Shown: positions 1-12,290, counted from the stretch's first letter. The stretch is DNA of 64,000 nucleotides from Mikania micrantha (GCA_009363875.1 CM018689.1:53631741-53695740), one strand, 5' to 3'. Program-made: numbers and translations. The notes: generated from the letters alone by a model not told the origin.

Positions 1-711
1 ATTGTTTTATTCATACTCGTCATTGTGTCATCCTTGCTTAACATTATATATTCTACAACATCATTGCATTTTAAATTGTTCAGGAAAATATCATATTGAA
101 AATAAACATAAAAGACACAATGACCTAAACAAAAGACACAATGAAATGTACAAAATTGTTCGTACTTGTCTTTGTGTCTTTATTATAAGTAATTGTGTCT
201 TTTAAAAATAATTGTGTTATTCACATTCGTCATTGTTTTATCATTACTTGACATAATATATTATGTGCATCATTGTGTCTTAAAATGTTCATGAAAACAC
301 AACATTGAGCAAAAACAAAAAGACATAATGACATGTATAAAAGACACAATAATCTTTACAAAAGACACAATGACCTGTACAAAAGACACAATGAACTAAA
401 AAACAAATTTTTTCTATAGCAATACACTACTAATTTTGAACATAAAAAAATGCTCGTTTTTATGGTATATTTTTTTTCAAAAAATAATTTCGTATGTAAA
501 AGTTATGAACGTTTAAATAAAATGAGGGAACTTGATAAAAAGTCAACAAAAGTATTCATTACTAAAATACCTTCCAACAACTTGATTTAATCATAGCCAT
601 TAATTACCTCCAACAACTTGATTTAATCATAGACATTAATTAATGATCTAATGACTCAAGATCCTTCTCAGGCTTTTTAGGTTAAGAGACTTATTTAGGT
701 TAACATAACCC
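1..711. mobile_element. MULE-like element with ACACAATG arrays, 3' part
   Basis: The stretch holds many degenerate copies of AAAGACACAATGACC and its complement. It ends with TTTAGGTTAACATAACCC, which resembles the inverse of the left end of the element at 36642-37653. A unique-looking segment around 440-560 (ATGCTCGTTTTTATGGTATA, GTTATGAACGTTTAAA) also recurs there, once in each arm. The left end lies outside the window. The family is inferred from the other copy, which has inverted ends and a 9 bp target duplication. Confidence 0.6.
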
Positions 712-1480
712 TATTATTACTATCTATACAAAATCAATTTATAAATAGTGTCACGTACGATAGTAAAAGCACGATATATGCTTATTATTTTTTTAAATTT
801 ACAGAATTGGCTTTAATATATATATTTAACTGAGGGAAAATTCATCTAACAAAGTTTGTCGTTGACTGGCTTTGGTAAAAACGCGTAAGTTCATCTCTAA
901 GACTCTAACGCGGGTCGTGGTTCAATGTCGGGTTGGCATTTTTTTAGGATCTATGATTTTATATATGTATATATTGATGAAGACTAAAAAATATGATTTT
1001 ATATATGTATATGATTTTATATATTGATGTATATATGTATGATTTTATATATGTATATATTGATGAATACTATGTAACCAAATAGAAAGGTTTAGCAAGT
1101 GTTCCATCCAAGTTTTACGCAAGTTCAACTTCTTTTTAGAGTAATTTTTTTTCTTCTTTGCTAAATATTTTCTCTGATTTTATTCCTAATTTTATTCTCT
1201 CTTATTACTAATTGTATTTCTTGATCGTAACCCGTGTTTATGTTTATGTTTAATCTTTTTTGGAATTTGGTTCAACTCCAACAATAATTGATGTTAGACG
1301 ATCGCACGTCCGCATCAACGATATTCGCCGCAAGGCGGGCGGTAGTATCTTTTTTTTTGAACGGCGAATGTCTCAATCGTGTGAACCCACTGTTTAACGA
1401 GTTATATCTATAGAGGTTTAACGAGTTAATGGCATTAATATGTGTAGTATTTGAACTTTCAAACCTCTTAATAAACATGT
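712..1480. other. AT-rich intergenic stretch with short TA-rich tandem repeat
   Basis: No gene seen. Around 950-1075 the phrase GATTTTATATATGTATAT occurs several times in tandem, interrupted by TTGATGAAGACT. Around 1350-1372 a T-run followed by GAACGGCGAATG resembles the reversed 3' tail of the SINEs further on, so a SINE remnant is possible. The rest shows nothing I can name. Confidence 0.4.
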
Positions 1481-1490
1481 GTATAAATTT

Positions 1491-1755
1491 GATTAAAATG
1501 TCATTTTAGTTCTTATGATTTGGCAACTTTTGCCATTTTAATGTAATAGTTTAAATTTTGCAATTTTGGTCATTATGGTTTCATTTTATTGTCATTTTGG
1601 TCATTATAGTTTTCATTTTAGTCCAATAAAATCTGAACTTTTGGACTAAAATGGCAAAAATAACCAAACCACAGAGACGGAAATGGCAATATAATGAAAC
1701 CATAATAACTAAAATGACAAAATTTAAACTATTGGACTAAAATGACATTTTACTC
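1491..1755. mobile_element. Foldback MITE, MULE-type
   Basis: A 265 bp near-palindrome. The left end is GATTAAAATGTCATTTTAG and the reversed right end is GAGTAAAATGTCATTTTAG. The two halves pair over most of their length (for example the TGGTCATTATGGTTTCATT half against the AATGAAACCATAATAACTA half). It is flanked by the direct repeat GTATAAATTT at 1481-1490 and 1756-1765. A 9-10 bp target duplication is typical of Mutator-like elements. It has no coding capacity. Confidence 0.75.
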
Positions 1756-1815
1756 GTATAAATTTTAGAAGATTTGAAAGTGTTTAAGGTAATTGTTTCT
1801 TGATAATAATAATAA

Positions 1816-2934
1816 GAGTAAATTTCAAAATTCATCCTTTTTGTATATAAGTTATTATAAATTAGGTCATTTATCTATAATAATTACAAATAACATCCTT
1901 TATTTCATTAATTTATAACAATTTCATCTTTTAAACTAACCATTGTTAAGGATTATCTAAAAGGTCAAAAAAGTAAATACACCCCTTTAATTATTTTTAT
2001 TTAAGCTTTTTAATTAAACTACATTTTTAGGATGGATTGAAATGAACATTTGACCGCTTACACTTTTTTCACATTATATTATATTTTATAAATAATGAAT
2101 GCCTAAATTATGATTACACAAGAGATGTTGTAATGTACTAAAATGTTTGAATAAAACTACTTAAGAATCTGTATGCATTTTCTTAGACTTTGGGTGATTT
2201 CCAACAAATGCAACTTCTTTAACCAAAAAGGTATATTGCTTTACTACCCACAAAGAATAGAAAAAGAAACCCCAAAGTCTATGGGAAGACCCAAAAACAT
2301 AAGAAGGAAACCAACACTTGAATTAGAAGATATGACAAAAGGGGAAGGTTGTCAAAGAAAAACCTAACTATAACTTGTAGCAAGTGTTTGAAAAAAAGAC
2401 ACAATAGCATAACATGTTATGCAATGATCAATAACAAATGTAATAATGTTGTAGACTTATAGCTAGTTTTGGAACTATTATGTATGGTTTTGGTTATGAA
2501 TTTTGGAAATGGAACTATTATGTAAGGTTTTGGTTTACGGATTTTGATTGTGAATTTGAATCTAGTATGTATGATTTTGTTGATAATTTTTTAGCGTGAG
2601 AACTTACATATAAATTTCAAATAATCTATTTGTGAATTAAATAAATGTTTTAAATATTGTAATGAGGTAGCTTTCGTGAAAAAGAGACAATTCATCAACC
2701 CACAGTTTGATTAATTTGGGATTATGTAGTTTAATTAAAAAGCTGAAGATAATTAAAAGGATGTATTTTATTTTTTTGTCCTTCTAGATAACCCGTCAAA
2801 TTAACAATGGTTAATTTAAATGATGAAATTGTTATAAATTAATGAAACCAAGGATGTTATTTATAATTAGCATAAATAAATGACCTAATTCATAATTACT
2901 TGTATACATAAAGGATGAAATTTGTAATTTCCTC
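1816..2934 (+). mobile_element. Decayed Mutator-like element (MULE) with long inverted ends
   Basis: The left end starts GAGTAAATTTCAAAATTCATCC-like and the reversed right end starts GAGGAAATTACAAATTTCATCC-like. The inverted similarity runs for about 200 bp on each side (left 1816-2030, right 2720-2934). A 9 bp direct repeat TAATAATAA flanks it (1807-1815 and 2935-2943). The flanking sequence is simple, so the duplication alone would be weak, but the long inverted ends and the transposase remnant inside agree with a MULE. At 1119 bp it is a deletion derivative of an autonomous element. Confidence 0.8.
2281..2420 (+). pseudogene. MuDR-type transposase C-terminal remnant (zinc knuckle)
   Basis: One frame reads MGRPKNIRRKP, the basic GRPK-rich linker found near the C-terminus of MuDR/FAR1-type transposases. 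After a frame change near the GGGG at 2341-2344 the next frame reads TCSKCLKKRHNSITC, a CX2CX4HX4C zinc knuckle (first Cys codon 2376, last Cys codon 2415-2417). This linker-then-knuckle order is the normal end of plant MULE transposases. The catalytic DDE domain is absent, so it is a dead fragment. It marks the + strand as the coding strand of the ancestral element. Confidence 0.65.
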
Positions 2935-5148
2935 TAATAATAATTTTATCTTATTTAACACGATTATTTAAAACTAAATTTTAATGCAAGGCCTAATATT
3001 ATATCTATATACAACCGACACTTATAAACTAAGGTTTTAACTTTGTTATCTAAGATTGTTAGTTTAAAATAATACTATAGTTTTAAAATATTTATAAAAT
3101 AAAATTTATTCAATATCATAGTTATTTTCTTTCTTTCTTTCTTTTAAATTACATCTAAAACCCAATATATATATATATATATATCTATACTCCTTTATAA
3201 TAGATATAGGAAAGAGATTGGGACAAAATCTTAATTTTAAGAAAAGTACCACTTTTTAAGCATTAGTTACAACAATTTACTCCACAACTCCCATCAATTT
3301 CATCTTATACGGTTATCTTGAAGACTCATCTGGTTAACCTACTTTCACATCTCCCTCAACCTTCTTTGCCATATTCGTTTTCTACACACCAGATTAAGAA
3401 TTCGTGAATGGGTAAATACCTTATGTTTACATTTGATTCCTTATTCGGAAGTTTTCTCAACCCTTGTAACCATCAGGCATCAGAAGATAGAAGACCAAAG
3501 AGGTAACCTGTGTATTCTTGGATCCATTGAATCTGAAACCTTCATTAACGAAAGAAGACCAAGTGGCTCCAAATTCAAAATTCAAAAATTTTGATTTCAC
3601 CTGGTTATTCAATTTACCCTCCACCGCTCCTACCTCTTCTCTTTGCATTTGCCTCTATCTGCCTCAGAAATGGTTGGTCTTCGGGTGCCTCTATTTGTTC
3701 AGCTTTAACAATAAAGTTATCTCGAACACCGATTTCAAGAAGATGAGAACCATCATCGGAAGAAACTCTTGAAGAATCAACAAGCCGAAAGCAAAATTAG
3801 GTTTGTGTTTCGATCGTATTCGTATCATTCGTATGATTAGAACGTTTTCCTTGATTTTGGTGAGACGCTAACTGCTAAATTATTTTTTTAGCGTCTTGCC
3901 TATACCGGTTTTCATATCTGTTGCTTGTAGTTGTTTGGTATTACCAAGTAAGAGATCATGGTTTTCGTATACATTGAATTTGATTGTGTTTTGTTCGTTT
4001 CATTTTGTTTTTCTATTTTTTTATTGTTTTTGTGATTCGCATATCTCATTGTAGCAGATCGTTGGTGAAGCATGCGTAATAGGTTTAAACTTGCACTTTG
4101 TTTCTTACCAAAATAAAATTAGTAGCCTAAAAGTAGCTGCATAAATGGGTTACAGGTGATTGCATTATAGGTAAAGGGGTTTTTCACTAAGATGGAAGAA
4201 TACATGGGTGCCTTTGATTGTATTATTACCAAGGTAAATGGGTTCCTTCTATTTGCTTTCAATGAAACTGTCTGCCGTATGAAGCCTTGTTGGGTGGAGA
4301 CAATTAAGTACATCAACTGTACTTAAGCAATCGTCAATCCCTATACAAACCAGATGATTTATGCCATTATTGAAGTTATAATTGACTTGTTTGACTCTTA
4401 AAAGTCAAATATCTTATTTATAATGCAAAGCTGCTTCATTACAGGTTGGTCCTGGTTACCATTTCAGAAGCTATGATCTGCGGACTCCCTATAATTCTAA
4501 ACGGTTACATTGTTGGGCAGGTAATTTTAATTAAAACTGATTTTTTGTCTTATGTTATTTATATTTTTTAGTTATTCACAGTTGTTTATTTGGGGCAAAT
4601 CATGATCATAAAACATGCTTATTTATATTTCTTGATTGAAAATGTGTTAGTTAGAATCTTTTTTGTTTTTTGGGATTGATTGATGATACATGGATAGGTT
4701 GAAGAAGAAGCTTTTTGGACAAGTTGTAAAGAAAGCATCAAATTAAGCAGATGAGATTTCCTTAAACATATGATAAAATTTGTTGCTTGTGTTGATTGTG
4801 GCATTCATAATGTAATGGAATGGAGCATGGGTATACCCAGTTTTCATCAGCAAGATAAAAGGTAATACTTGATAAAATTGGTAGCGTGTATTTGTTCAAT
4901 ATAGACTTCAAGCACACGAAAATGATATTCACTTCTCTGTATGTATATGTGTATCTATGTATTTATATGTATGTATTTCTCTATGTATGTTCTGTTAGAA
5001 AAACCAACGAGGTTTTAACTAATTTCTGGCCAGTTTTTTTGTTTAATTTTACTTTTTTGGTTTCTATATATGTAACCTAAGGTGTTTAGCGGGAACTCGG
5101 TTAAGTTGGTTGTTAAGTCCTAAAGATGGGTGCTTTTGTTCAATTTAG

Positions 5149-5220
5149 GAATATGATGATATGTTAGACGAGTTTATGACTGCAAGCATGAAACAATACG
5201 GATACAAAGTCCTCATTCAG
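5149..5220 (+). pseudogene. Captured exon of NADP-malic enzyme
   Basis: A 72 bp open segment with an acceptor (CAATTTAG) before it and a donor (CAG|GTACTT) after it. It encodes 24 residues containing EFMTASMKQYGYKVLIQ. This resembles the plant NADP-dependent malic enzyme segment EFM-A-KQ-YG-KVLVQ that precedes the FEDFANHNAF motif. No neighbouring malic-enzyme exons are seen, so the exon was probably picked up by the Helitron rather than being part of a gene. Splice sites are preserved, so a chimeric transcript is possible. Confidence 0.6.
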
Positions 5221-6839
5221 GTACTTTATCGTGTTTCTTGATATTTTGGGGCTAATATCTTGGATTATGGGTTGAAATCAAGTGGTCTACATATTATGGG
5301 TTCTAATAGCACCAAATAAAAGAAATATGTGCATATAAAAGGAATCTGTACGTGATTTATCATTCTCAAGATTTTGATGCTTCATGTTTTTTTGATAGGT
5401 CTTGGTTCCACTTTATTTGCATTGTTTGAGTCTATTCCATTTAAAACATTACCCTCATCCGATTTATCTTTTACTAAAAGTTTAGCTTAAACATTATTGC
5501 AACATTTAGAATAACTGATTTCTTGACAATTTGAAGACCTGAAAAGCTAATGGTTAGCAAAATCAGATTTCACATCATTAAGAAAAAGATACGTTAAGAG
5601 AACAAAATAATATTTCTTCTATATCACAAATTATTCGTTCTCAAGTTTTGAAAGTACATATGTGTGTTGAAAGTACAAATATGGTGATGTAATCGGGGTT
5701 GAATTATTTGTTGCAGGCATTGTCGCTTCTGACGACGGTGAGTATGTGGTTGGCGACGACCAAGAAAATGATGTTCATGGCGGCGCGGACCGTTCGCGGT
5801 ATGTTTTTCCTATATCCACTTACCTTTGCAACACTGATTTTGGTGTGTGAAAAAGATAAATTAAATTGTTTGCAACATTTATCTAGCTCTATAAATTGTT
5901 TGCGACATTGAACTAGCTCTTTAAATTGTTTGCAACATTGATGTAGGTCTTTACAACCATCATGGTTGATGAACCTGCTCCTGGGCTGAGGGTGGTCTTT
6001 TGTTCAAAGTTGTTTATCAAGGGGCTGGAAAGGTAATTGAAAATTAAATTGTTTCTTTAATATGATAATTCCTATATGGTAAATATAAAAAGTCTGGTTA
6101 TTTAGTATTCTGGACAGTTGGAACTGCAATATATGCATGACTATGCTGGAATCTTCACACGTATTGGGCTGAATGCAAACCCTGTTGTTAACTTCTCATT
6201 ATAGATGTGAATAATGATTTTGTAATTTCTTATCACTATTAATTTCTTTGGTTGGTACAGATATAGATGTCTGATTATTTCCTTACATATTATTTTCAAT
6301 ATTGGTACTTTAATATCTTGATATGTGAAGCATGTCATTTGTATGTGGAACTAACTGAAACTGCGGTTAGTAATTTTTTGATTTCAAAAGAATCCTCAGT
6401 GATTGAATCAGTTAAAATTTATAATGTAAGAGAAGAGAACAAAGTTGCTCTCAGGAATTCCGAAAGGGAAGAAGATGAAGATTTCTAGATCAGATCTTGA
6501 AATACCAGATGCAAATAGGAAATGATGTAGCCATGTATAAATTGGTATATAGTAACAAGGGTTAGACATGATGCCAACGCATCTTCATCGTTTTCAAGAG
6601 TTATTTTTACTTTTCTTTTTTCTTTTTATTGTTGACATAGTGAAAAGCCTTCATTAGTTTCTGATAGGTGGCACCATTTGTCTATCAACAGGGATAAAAC
6701 CCGGTGTATGTGGTTGACTTATGAAAAGGTTAGTAATTATTTCTGTATATGCCATACAATATGAAGCTCATAGAACTTTGTGCTACTAATCAAATTTTGC
6801 ATCAATTGTATGTTATTAGTTTTAATTTTTTTTCTGTAG

Positions 6840-7020
6840 GACCAATGAAGGATCACATTTATCTTCACTTGAATCATCTACCACTACCACCAGAAGTTCT
6901 TAAGGAGAGACTTCCTGGTATCTCTGAAACTGCTGCCGTGTTTGTTGTGTTGATGTTACAAAGCAACCAATTCCTGGGAATTTTTCATTTGATATGTGTT
7001 GTTCATGGTGGACTTTTTAG
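6840..7020 (+). pseudogene. Captured exon of succinate dehydrogenase flavoprotein subunit (SDH1)
   Basis: After a polypyrimidine-AG acceptor (TTTTCTGTAG) the frame reads [14 protein letters not shown], then [16 protein letters not shown]. These match the conserved plant SDH1 substrate-domain segment ([35 protein letters not shown]). A two-residue duplication (LPLPPE) and drift after AAVF (a frame slip, then VDVTKQPIP) show decay. SDH1 is the FAD subunit of mitochondrial complex II. Only this piece is present, so it is a Helitron-captured fragment. Confidence 0.75.
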
Positions 7021-7625
7021 CACTGTTCGTAGAAGTATTAGGTTATGTTGATTGAAATATTGATTGAAATAAATACTTAACTAACCACAAATGCCAACAA
7101 TATAGGTGTTCAATTGTTGTCTTTCAACATTACATGTATCTGACCATGAATGTGGAAACATTTATTGTCTTTCAACAAAGGATTGTGAAAAAATTGTTGA
7201 AAACTTACAGGCATATTTTTTGTATGTGTTAATTTGACTTAATAAGAAATGATGAACTTGATTAGTGTATCATACCACCAATTTTCATAAGTTAACATCT
7301 TTTCTGGACCAGGTATTCCTTTCTCTTGTATATTTACAAGTTCACATTTACTCACCATGCTGGTAATGAATGTCATCCGATTAAGTAAAGGTCTCTTAAT
7401 TAATTTTGACAAAAGGACTGCTTTAACATACATTAATGACAATGGCACCTTGCATACAAGCAAATGTGCTCTTGAACATGTAAATGTTTTTAATTTTGGT
7501 ATCTATAATCTATGTTTTATAAATTCATTGATAGGTTTGTAAGGCTAATGGTATTGATAAATTAATTGAAAAAAGTAAAACGTTTTAAATTGTCAACGCC
7601 GCCGCATCGCGCGGGTTCCTGACTA

Positions 7626-7626
<1 letters not shown>

Positions 7627-7667
<41 letters not shown>

Positions 7668-7787
7668 CAATTGTAGACAAAGAAATTAAAGAAAATCCAC
7701 TATTAAATACAAATCAAAATCTATAACAATTAACAACACAAAGTGGGTATATTAATTCCATAAACACTCAAGAATCATTATTTTCTA
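7627..7787. repeat. (TA)n microsatellite and 3' flank of the CCCH gene
   Basis: About 40 bp of TA repeat (7627-7666) directly follows the Helitron end. The rest is AT-rich and probably holds the 3' UTR of the minus-strand CCCH gene. Confidence 0.7.
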
Positions 7788-10700
7788 TTAGTAATATTCA
7801 TCTCCATCTTTACCTTCTTCATCAACATATTCAGCTTCATCCAAATTATAATCTTCTTCACCATCCATCTGCTCATATTCGTAATATCCATCCTTATTTT
7901 CATCATACGCCTCAAGCTCCTCATCAAGCAATGCATCTTCATCAATCAAACCATCTTCACCTTCCACCTCATTCAAGCCAAAATTTACAGAATTCACATC
8001 CACCTGCTGTTTGTCTTTCTTGTTTTCTGCTTCAAAATCAACCGAAACAGAGTTGTCATCTTCTTTATTAGCAAGTATGATCTCTGTTTCCTTATTGTTA
8101 CTTTCTTCAATATTCATAGATGAAACGCGATTATTATCATTATTACTATCATCGACTCCTCTTTTACGCTTCAAAATCTCACTTAGCGATTTTGGCCCTT
8201 CAAATGACAGATCTTCTTCTATTTTTGAAGATTTCCTTTTTCCCAAAAATTGTTCATCATTTGATTGATGTTGGGTTCTAACACTTTTCAGTTCAGACAG
8301 TCTTTTTGGTCCAGCAAACTTGGTGTCGCTGATTCGGTCTCTAAGACGACTCTGATAAGAAAGATGCCTCCTATCTTTATCAATTTCCCTTTCAACACGC
8401 GGGTTGCTTTCTTTAGTAGGAGAAATTGATCTCCTTGGAATCTTGATTCTTCCTCTAAGCCGGTTACTAAGAGTTCCTTGATCAGGCCGGTGGTGGTGAC
8501 TCTCCTGTCTTGGCATCCGGTTTGCATAACCTTCATGATTGACAACCGGTCTTGCAACATTTTCAGACCCCCTTCGTTGCTTTGATATGTGATAGCGTAA
8601 ATCTGACCTGCTTTCACGGTCGTTTCTAGGAATTGGGCGTCTATCTAAAGGGTCTACATGGTCAACATCAAAACGGCCATCCTGCTCATTATAATGGTCA
8701 TAATCACGATGCTGACGGTAAATATCTCGGTCAACAGGATCAACACCGTAATCTTGACCTGAATCCTCAACTTCATTATCCACAAGAACATCAAAACCAG
8801 GGGAAGGCTCTCTTGAATATTCTTCAGCATCTCTCCCATTTACAATTCTTTCGTTATTTGATGTTTGATAACCAGGGTAGACATGACCACGATTAGGTTT
8901 GTTGGATGGTGGTTCGATCATGACAGGTGGTGGAACCACGCGGGCTGGTGGTGCTATCTTTCTATCAACACCATTACTGGTTGCAGGAAGTGGTTGTGGT
9001 TGTTTACCCTGAGAAAGCAGGAACTCAGTGGGCTTATGAACAGTTACCTGTTGAGCCATTTTAGGAGACTCGGTAACAGGGTTAGCAGGCATGGGTTGTG
9101 TAGATTTATTGTGGACTGAAGTTGATGGCCTGTGCAAGAAAGGGCATAAGTGTCCTTTCAAACAGAAACCTTTCTGAAAGAAGACACAGGCGACTCCTTG
9201 TTTGGGTGTAGCATAAGGAGTGGCATGTTGTTGTGCAGGTGCAGGAGGTCCCATGGTAGTTGACACGTCAGATCCCAGCAATCCATCAAGAGGCTGAAAT
9301 GAAATTATGGTGATTAATTAACTATCCACGTATATAATCAAGTACTAATCTTATATGTAACACTTGACAGAGTCATTTTTAGTACTGGCCGATACAGGCC
9401 GGGTTGTATACTTGGATTTACCCTCAAGCACACTTGTGCCTTTAGTTCAAAGATTATAAATAATTAAAATATAAATGTAACTACAAAGACAACGTTATTG
9501 AAAGTGTAATCTACATACTTGAAGATAGATGACTTTAGAGGTTTCATGCATTAAAAAATGAACTTGTGTGACTTTCAAGCATAAACCGGGTCCTCTTATG
9601 GTTAATACCTAATACTTTTGATTTGGCCTATTTGAGATAAAAACAACCCATAAAGTCCAGTTTATATATAAATGGGTCAAAAGTTCAACCTCTACAGTGG
9701 ATTAACAAAAAACTAAAAATGACTTACAGGGTGACGGAAAGCACATTTTGGATTCAGGCAATTCCCATTTAACCAGTACCAGCAATCTCTAGGGTTGACG
9801 CGTGCAACATCACTATGGCGATACTCACACTCACTTCCCTGTTAAACAATTAAGAGTAAAAGAAGATATTACTAAGTTACTAACAATTAAAAACCATGTA
9901 ACAATTAACAACACAGGCAAATTCAAGTACAAATGAATGAGGTTACTACATAACATGTAAGAATAATGACAACTAGAGTAAAAGTGAACTTCTAGTAATT
10001 CGAAGTTTTAACCCAACTAGTCCATGGAGCTCACAAAAACTGTAAGACAATTGAATTAAGCTAAACACAAAAGAACAACCATATTTGTGGGTAGAACACA
10101 GTCTATGACTCTTTTTCTTGTAATAATAATCAAACCATAAACTTACAAAACTCCTCTAGACTCCTATTTATACTAAAAGACTTGCCCAACCAAAACCATA
10201 AATATAAAATCACAACTAGACTTACTGTTTTGCAACTGCAAATCTTATCTTCCTTGATTTCTTATCTTATTCAATCCTTTTCTTTTCCATTAATTTATCA
10301 AAGGTTAATTCAACATGAACCACACAAGTCTACAACTTAAAGCACCTAATTCCAAGCCTTACCCAACAGAAAAAATCCTTTGGTGTCAAGTAAAAGTGTA
10401 CTTGATTCAAAAAATATATGTGTATAACGTGTGCATATCTATATCTATATCTATATCTATATCTATATCTATATATGTGTGTGTGTTAAATTACTAATAG
10501 ATCAAATTATAGAATAAACACAATAATGACAAAACTCATACCTAGAAGTAATGAAGCTAACATAAGCTGCATGAGACGACAAAATCTTTTTGAGATTATA
10601 ATAGTTAAACATTAACAGTTCAAACAAGTATAGCTTTGAAAAAAAAGGGAAAATATCATGAATAGCCATCTTGACTCGACTAAAAATATAAACAAGATAG

Positions 10701-12050
10701 CCATGAATGTATCTTTTAAAATTTTATTAATTTGACTTAACTTGTTTACTTACTATTCATAGACATTAAAGTATCTTTTAAAATTTTATTAAATTGACTG
10801 AACTTGTTTGCTAACCAACCACAACTAGACATGTGACACACAACACAAATTTTGTAAATATTCTAGCCTAGTGGTAGCCCCTTAACTTCTCTTATGAGAC
10901 GTCTTGGGTTGGAGTCTCACGACTCTCACCTATAGCAAATAATCAAATATTGCTATGGGTTGAGCCAGGGGGTTTTCCTAGTTGTAGGTTTCCTCCTGGA
11001 CGAGTAGGTCAGGTCACCACGCTCTGTTATTCGGGCGGAAGGGTGATTCAATTTGGCAAATTTGCCAAGGTGATCCTGGGTGACCGGACGTTTGCTGTTC
11101 AAAAAAAGAGATGGCGCACTGGCCACCCAAAAAGACCTTCACGTGTGTCGATTTATGGAGCAATTGACATAAAATTCATTATCTTGAGACACATGGCATG
11201 TTTTGATTGGATGTAATGATGTGTAACGGTCAAAGTGAAAATTAAAAAAAAAACTAAGACGATGGCTATTTGGTAAACAAGTTTGATCAAACGGCTGTTC
11301 TCATAATTATTCCTATATATATTAAAAAAAATAAAAGATACTCTATGATCTAGATACTTAACAAAATTGATTTTACATTTAGATTGAGGCAGCTAACAAC
11401 ATAAACATTTTATAATTTCTATCAACAATCAATAAAAGTATACCAAACAGAACTAGCAAGCATTAACATACATCCATCTCTGCACATGTTGGGTTAACTA
11501 CCATCAATTGCTTTGACAAATGTTGCTACTTTGTAAGAATAGGTTCCTTCTTGCAGCAACTTAGCAATCAAACATTAAGAAAGATTATTGATTTCTTCAT
11601 GTTTAGTCATTAACTCATTATCCACTCATTACTAAAAAGATTCGATAAAACTATACAAATCACAAATTACACAAATTTTAATCACCTCAAATCAAGATCC
11701 AAAGCAAAAAATAAGACCAAAAAAGTACGAAATTCAAAAAAGAGACGGTAAATTCAAGATCCCCAAACTAATAAACCTAATTTTAATTAAAAAAAAATCT
11801 AAGATCTAATGCAACAGACGGAATTAAGAAAATAAGGCCACAATTTAGCTAGCAACAGTATGAAAATAAACAACAAAAGTACCTTTTTGCAGGTTAGGGG
11901 GGAAGCAAGAAAGTAAACGCAATCAGTGTTCCTTTTCAAGAGCTCATCTTCCTCCGGTGTAGTCGCATGAGCTGCTGATGATGATGAAGAAGACGATGGA
12001 TGAGCCAATTGAGGAGCTTGTTGCTGTTGATGAGTCGTACCGCCAACCAT
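7788..12050 (-). CDS. CCCH-type zinc-finger protein (AtC3H17-like)
   Basis: Three exons on the minus strand: 12050-11883, 9838-9728 and 9293-7788. Phases match and give 594 residues. All introns are GT-AG. Three CCCH fingers are visible: CX9CX5CX3H at residues 44-64, CX7CX4CX3H at 75-92 and CX7CX5CX3H at 129-147. Intron 1 splits finger 1 after TCKK. The rest is low-complexity: charged, Arg/Asp-rich in the middle, with a strongly acidic Glu/Asp/Tyr-rich C-terminus. The N-terminal phrase CVYFLASPLTCKK and the finger spacing match the plant family that includes Arabidopsis C3H17 (At2g02160, from memory). Such proteins bind RNA or act in nuclear gene control. The start is the first ATG of exon 1, just before a Gln/Ser-rich leader. 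Intron 1 carries a SINE in opposite orientation. It lies upstream of the Helitron and is co-oriented with the remorin gene. Confidence 0.93.
10435..10475. repeat. (ATCTAT)n microsatellite in CCCH intron 1
   Basis: About seven copies of the hexamer ATCTAT followed by TGTGTG. It lies inside intron 1 of the CCCH gene. Confidence 0.9.
10647..11311. mobile_element. Possible MITE hosting a SINE, CCCH intron 1
   Basis: The left end (GGGAAAATATCATGAATAGCC) and the reversed right end (GGAATAATTATGAGAACAGCC) look like diverged terminal inverted repeats, and both contain the phrase AATAGCCAT nearby. The SINE at 10858-11107 lies inside. I see no clear target duplication, so the call is tentative. Confidence 0.35.
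10858..11107 (+). mobile_element. tRNA-derived SINE, family 1 (+)
   Basis: It begins with a tRNA-like head: an A-box-like CTAGTGGTAGCCCC and a B-box-like GGGTTGGAGTCTC about 40 bp later. It ends with GTTTGCTGTTCAAAAAAA. The body resembles the SINEs at 27283-27455 (minus) and 27849-28066 (minus), including GGGGGTTTTCCTAG and TTTCCTCCTGG. It is antisense to the CCCH gene within intron 1. Confidence 0.7.
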
Positions 12051-12290
12051 GGTTGGGGTTTTGATGGAAAATCAAGACAAAAGGTTGCGAAGATTCAAAC
12101 GAAATAGTGTGTTTTAGGTGATTCGATTGTTGGATCTAGGGTTTGTGGAGGCAGGTCGCACAATTGATGATTTCTGATATAGATGTAACAAGATTAGATC
12201 TGATCTATTTTTCAGATTAGAGCTCAAGAATTCATGGCGATTAGGAAGAAGAAGCCTGTGTTTTCTACTCCTTACCTTTTATATGTGTTT
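12051..12290 (-). promoter_or_regulatory. Leader and proximal promoter region of the CCCH gene
   Basis: The 240 bp upstream of the CCCH start are less AT-rich than the flanks and hold no open frame. They include CT-rich stretches when read on the minus strand, as expected for a plant 5' UTR. No TATA box can be fixed with confidence. Confidence 0.35.

Larger units (their letters stand above)
3184..7626 (+). mobile_element. Helitron carrying captured gene fragments
   Basis: It begins with TCTATACTCC after an A and ends with a short hairpin (CCGC-ATCGC-GCGG, about 7604-7615), twelve more bases and CTAG, followed by T. These are the standard non-autonomous Helitron ends (5' TC, 3' hairpin plus CTRR, insertion between A and T without target duplication). 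Both ends sit in TA repeats, which fits an A|T target. The interior has intron-like and exon-like pieces with good splice signals but no Rep/helicase frame. Two captured exons are recognisable (malic enzyme and succinate dehydrogenase flavoprotein, annotated separately). Other exon-like pieces at 4445-4520 and 5717-5800 are not identified. Confidence 0.75.

Noticed and set aside
840..960. Possible tRNA-like promoter (GTGGTTCAATGTCGG)
   Set aside because: B-box-like text only; no A box at a fitting distance and no tail.
3518..3772. 84-residue frame at the Helitron 5' region
   Set aside because: No recognisable domain, opposed by another frame on the minus strand, and probably part of captured or filler DNA.
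8011..9119. Open frames overlapping CCCH exon 3
   Set aside because: They are antisense or alternate-frame shadows of the low-complexity exon.
10858..10960. tRNA gene
   Set aside because: A- and B-box-like motifs are present but no cloverleaf can be formed, and a SINE body with A-tail follows.
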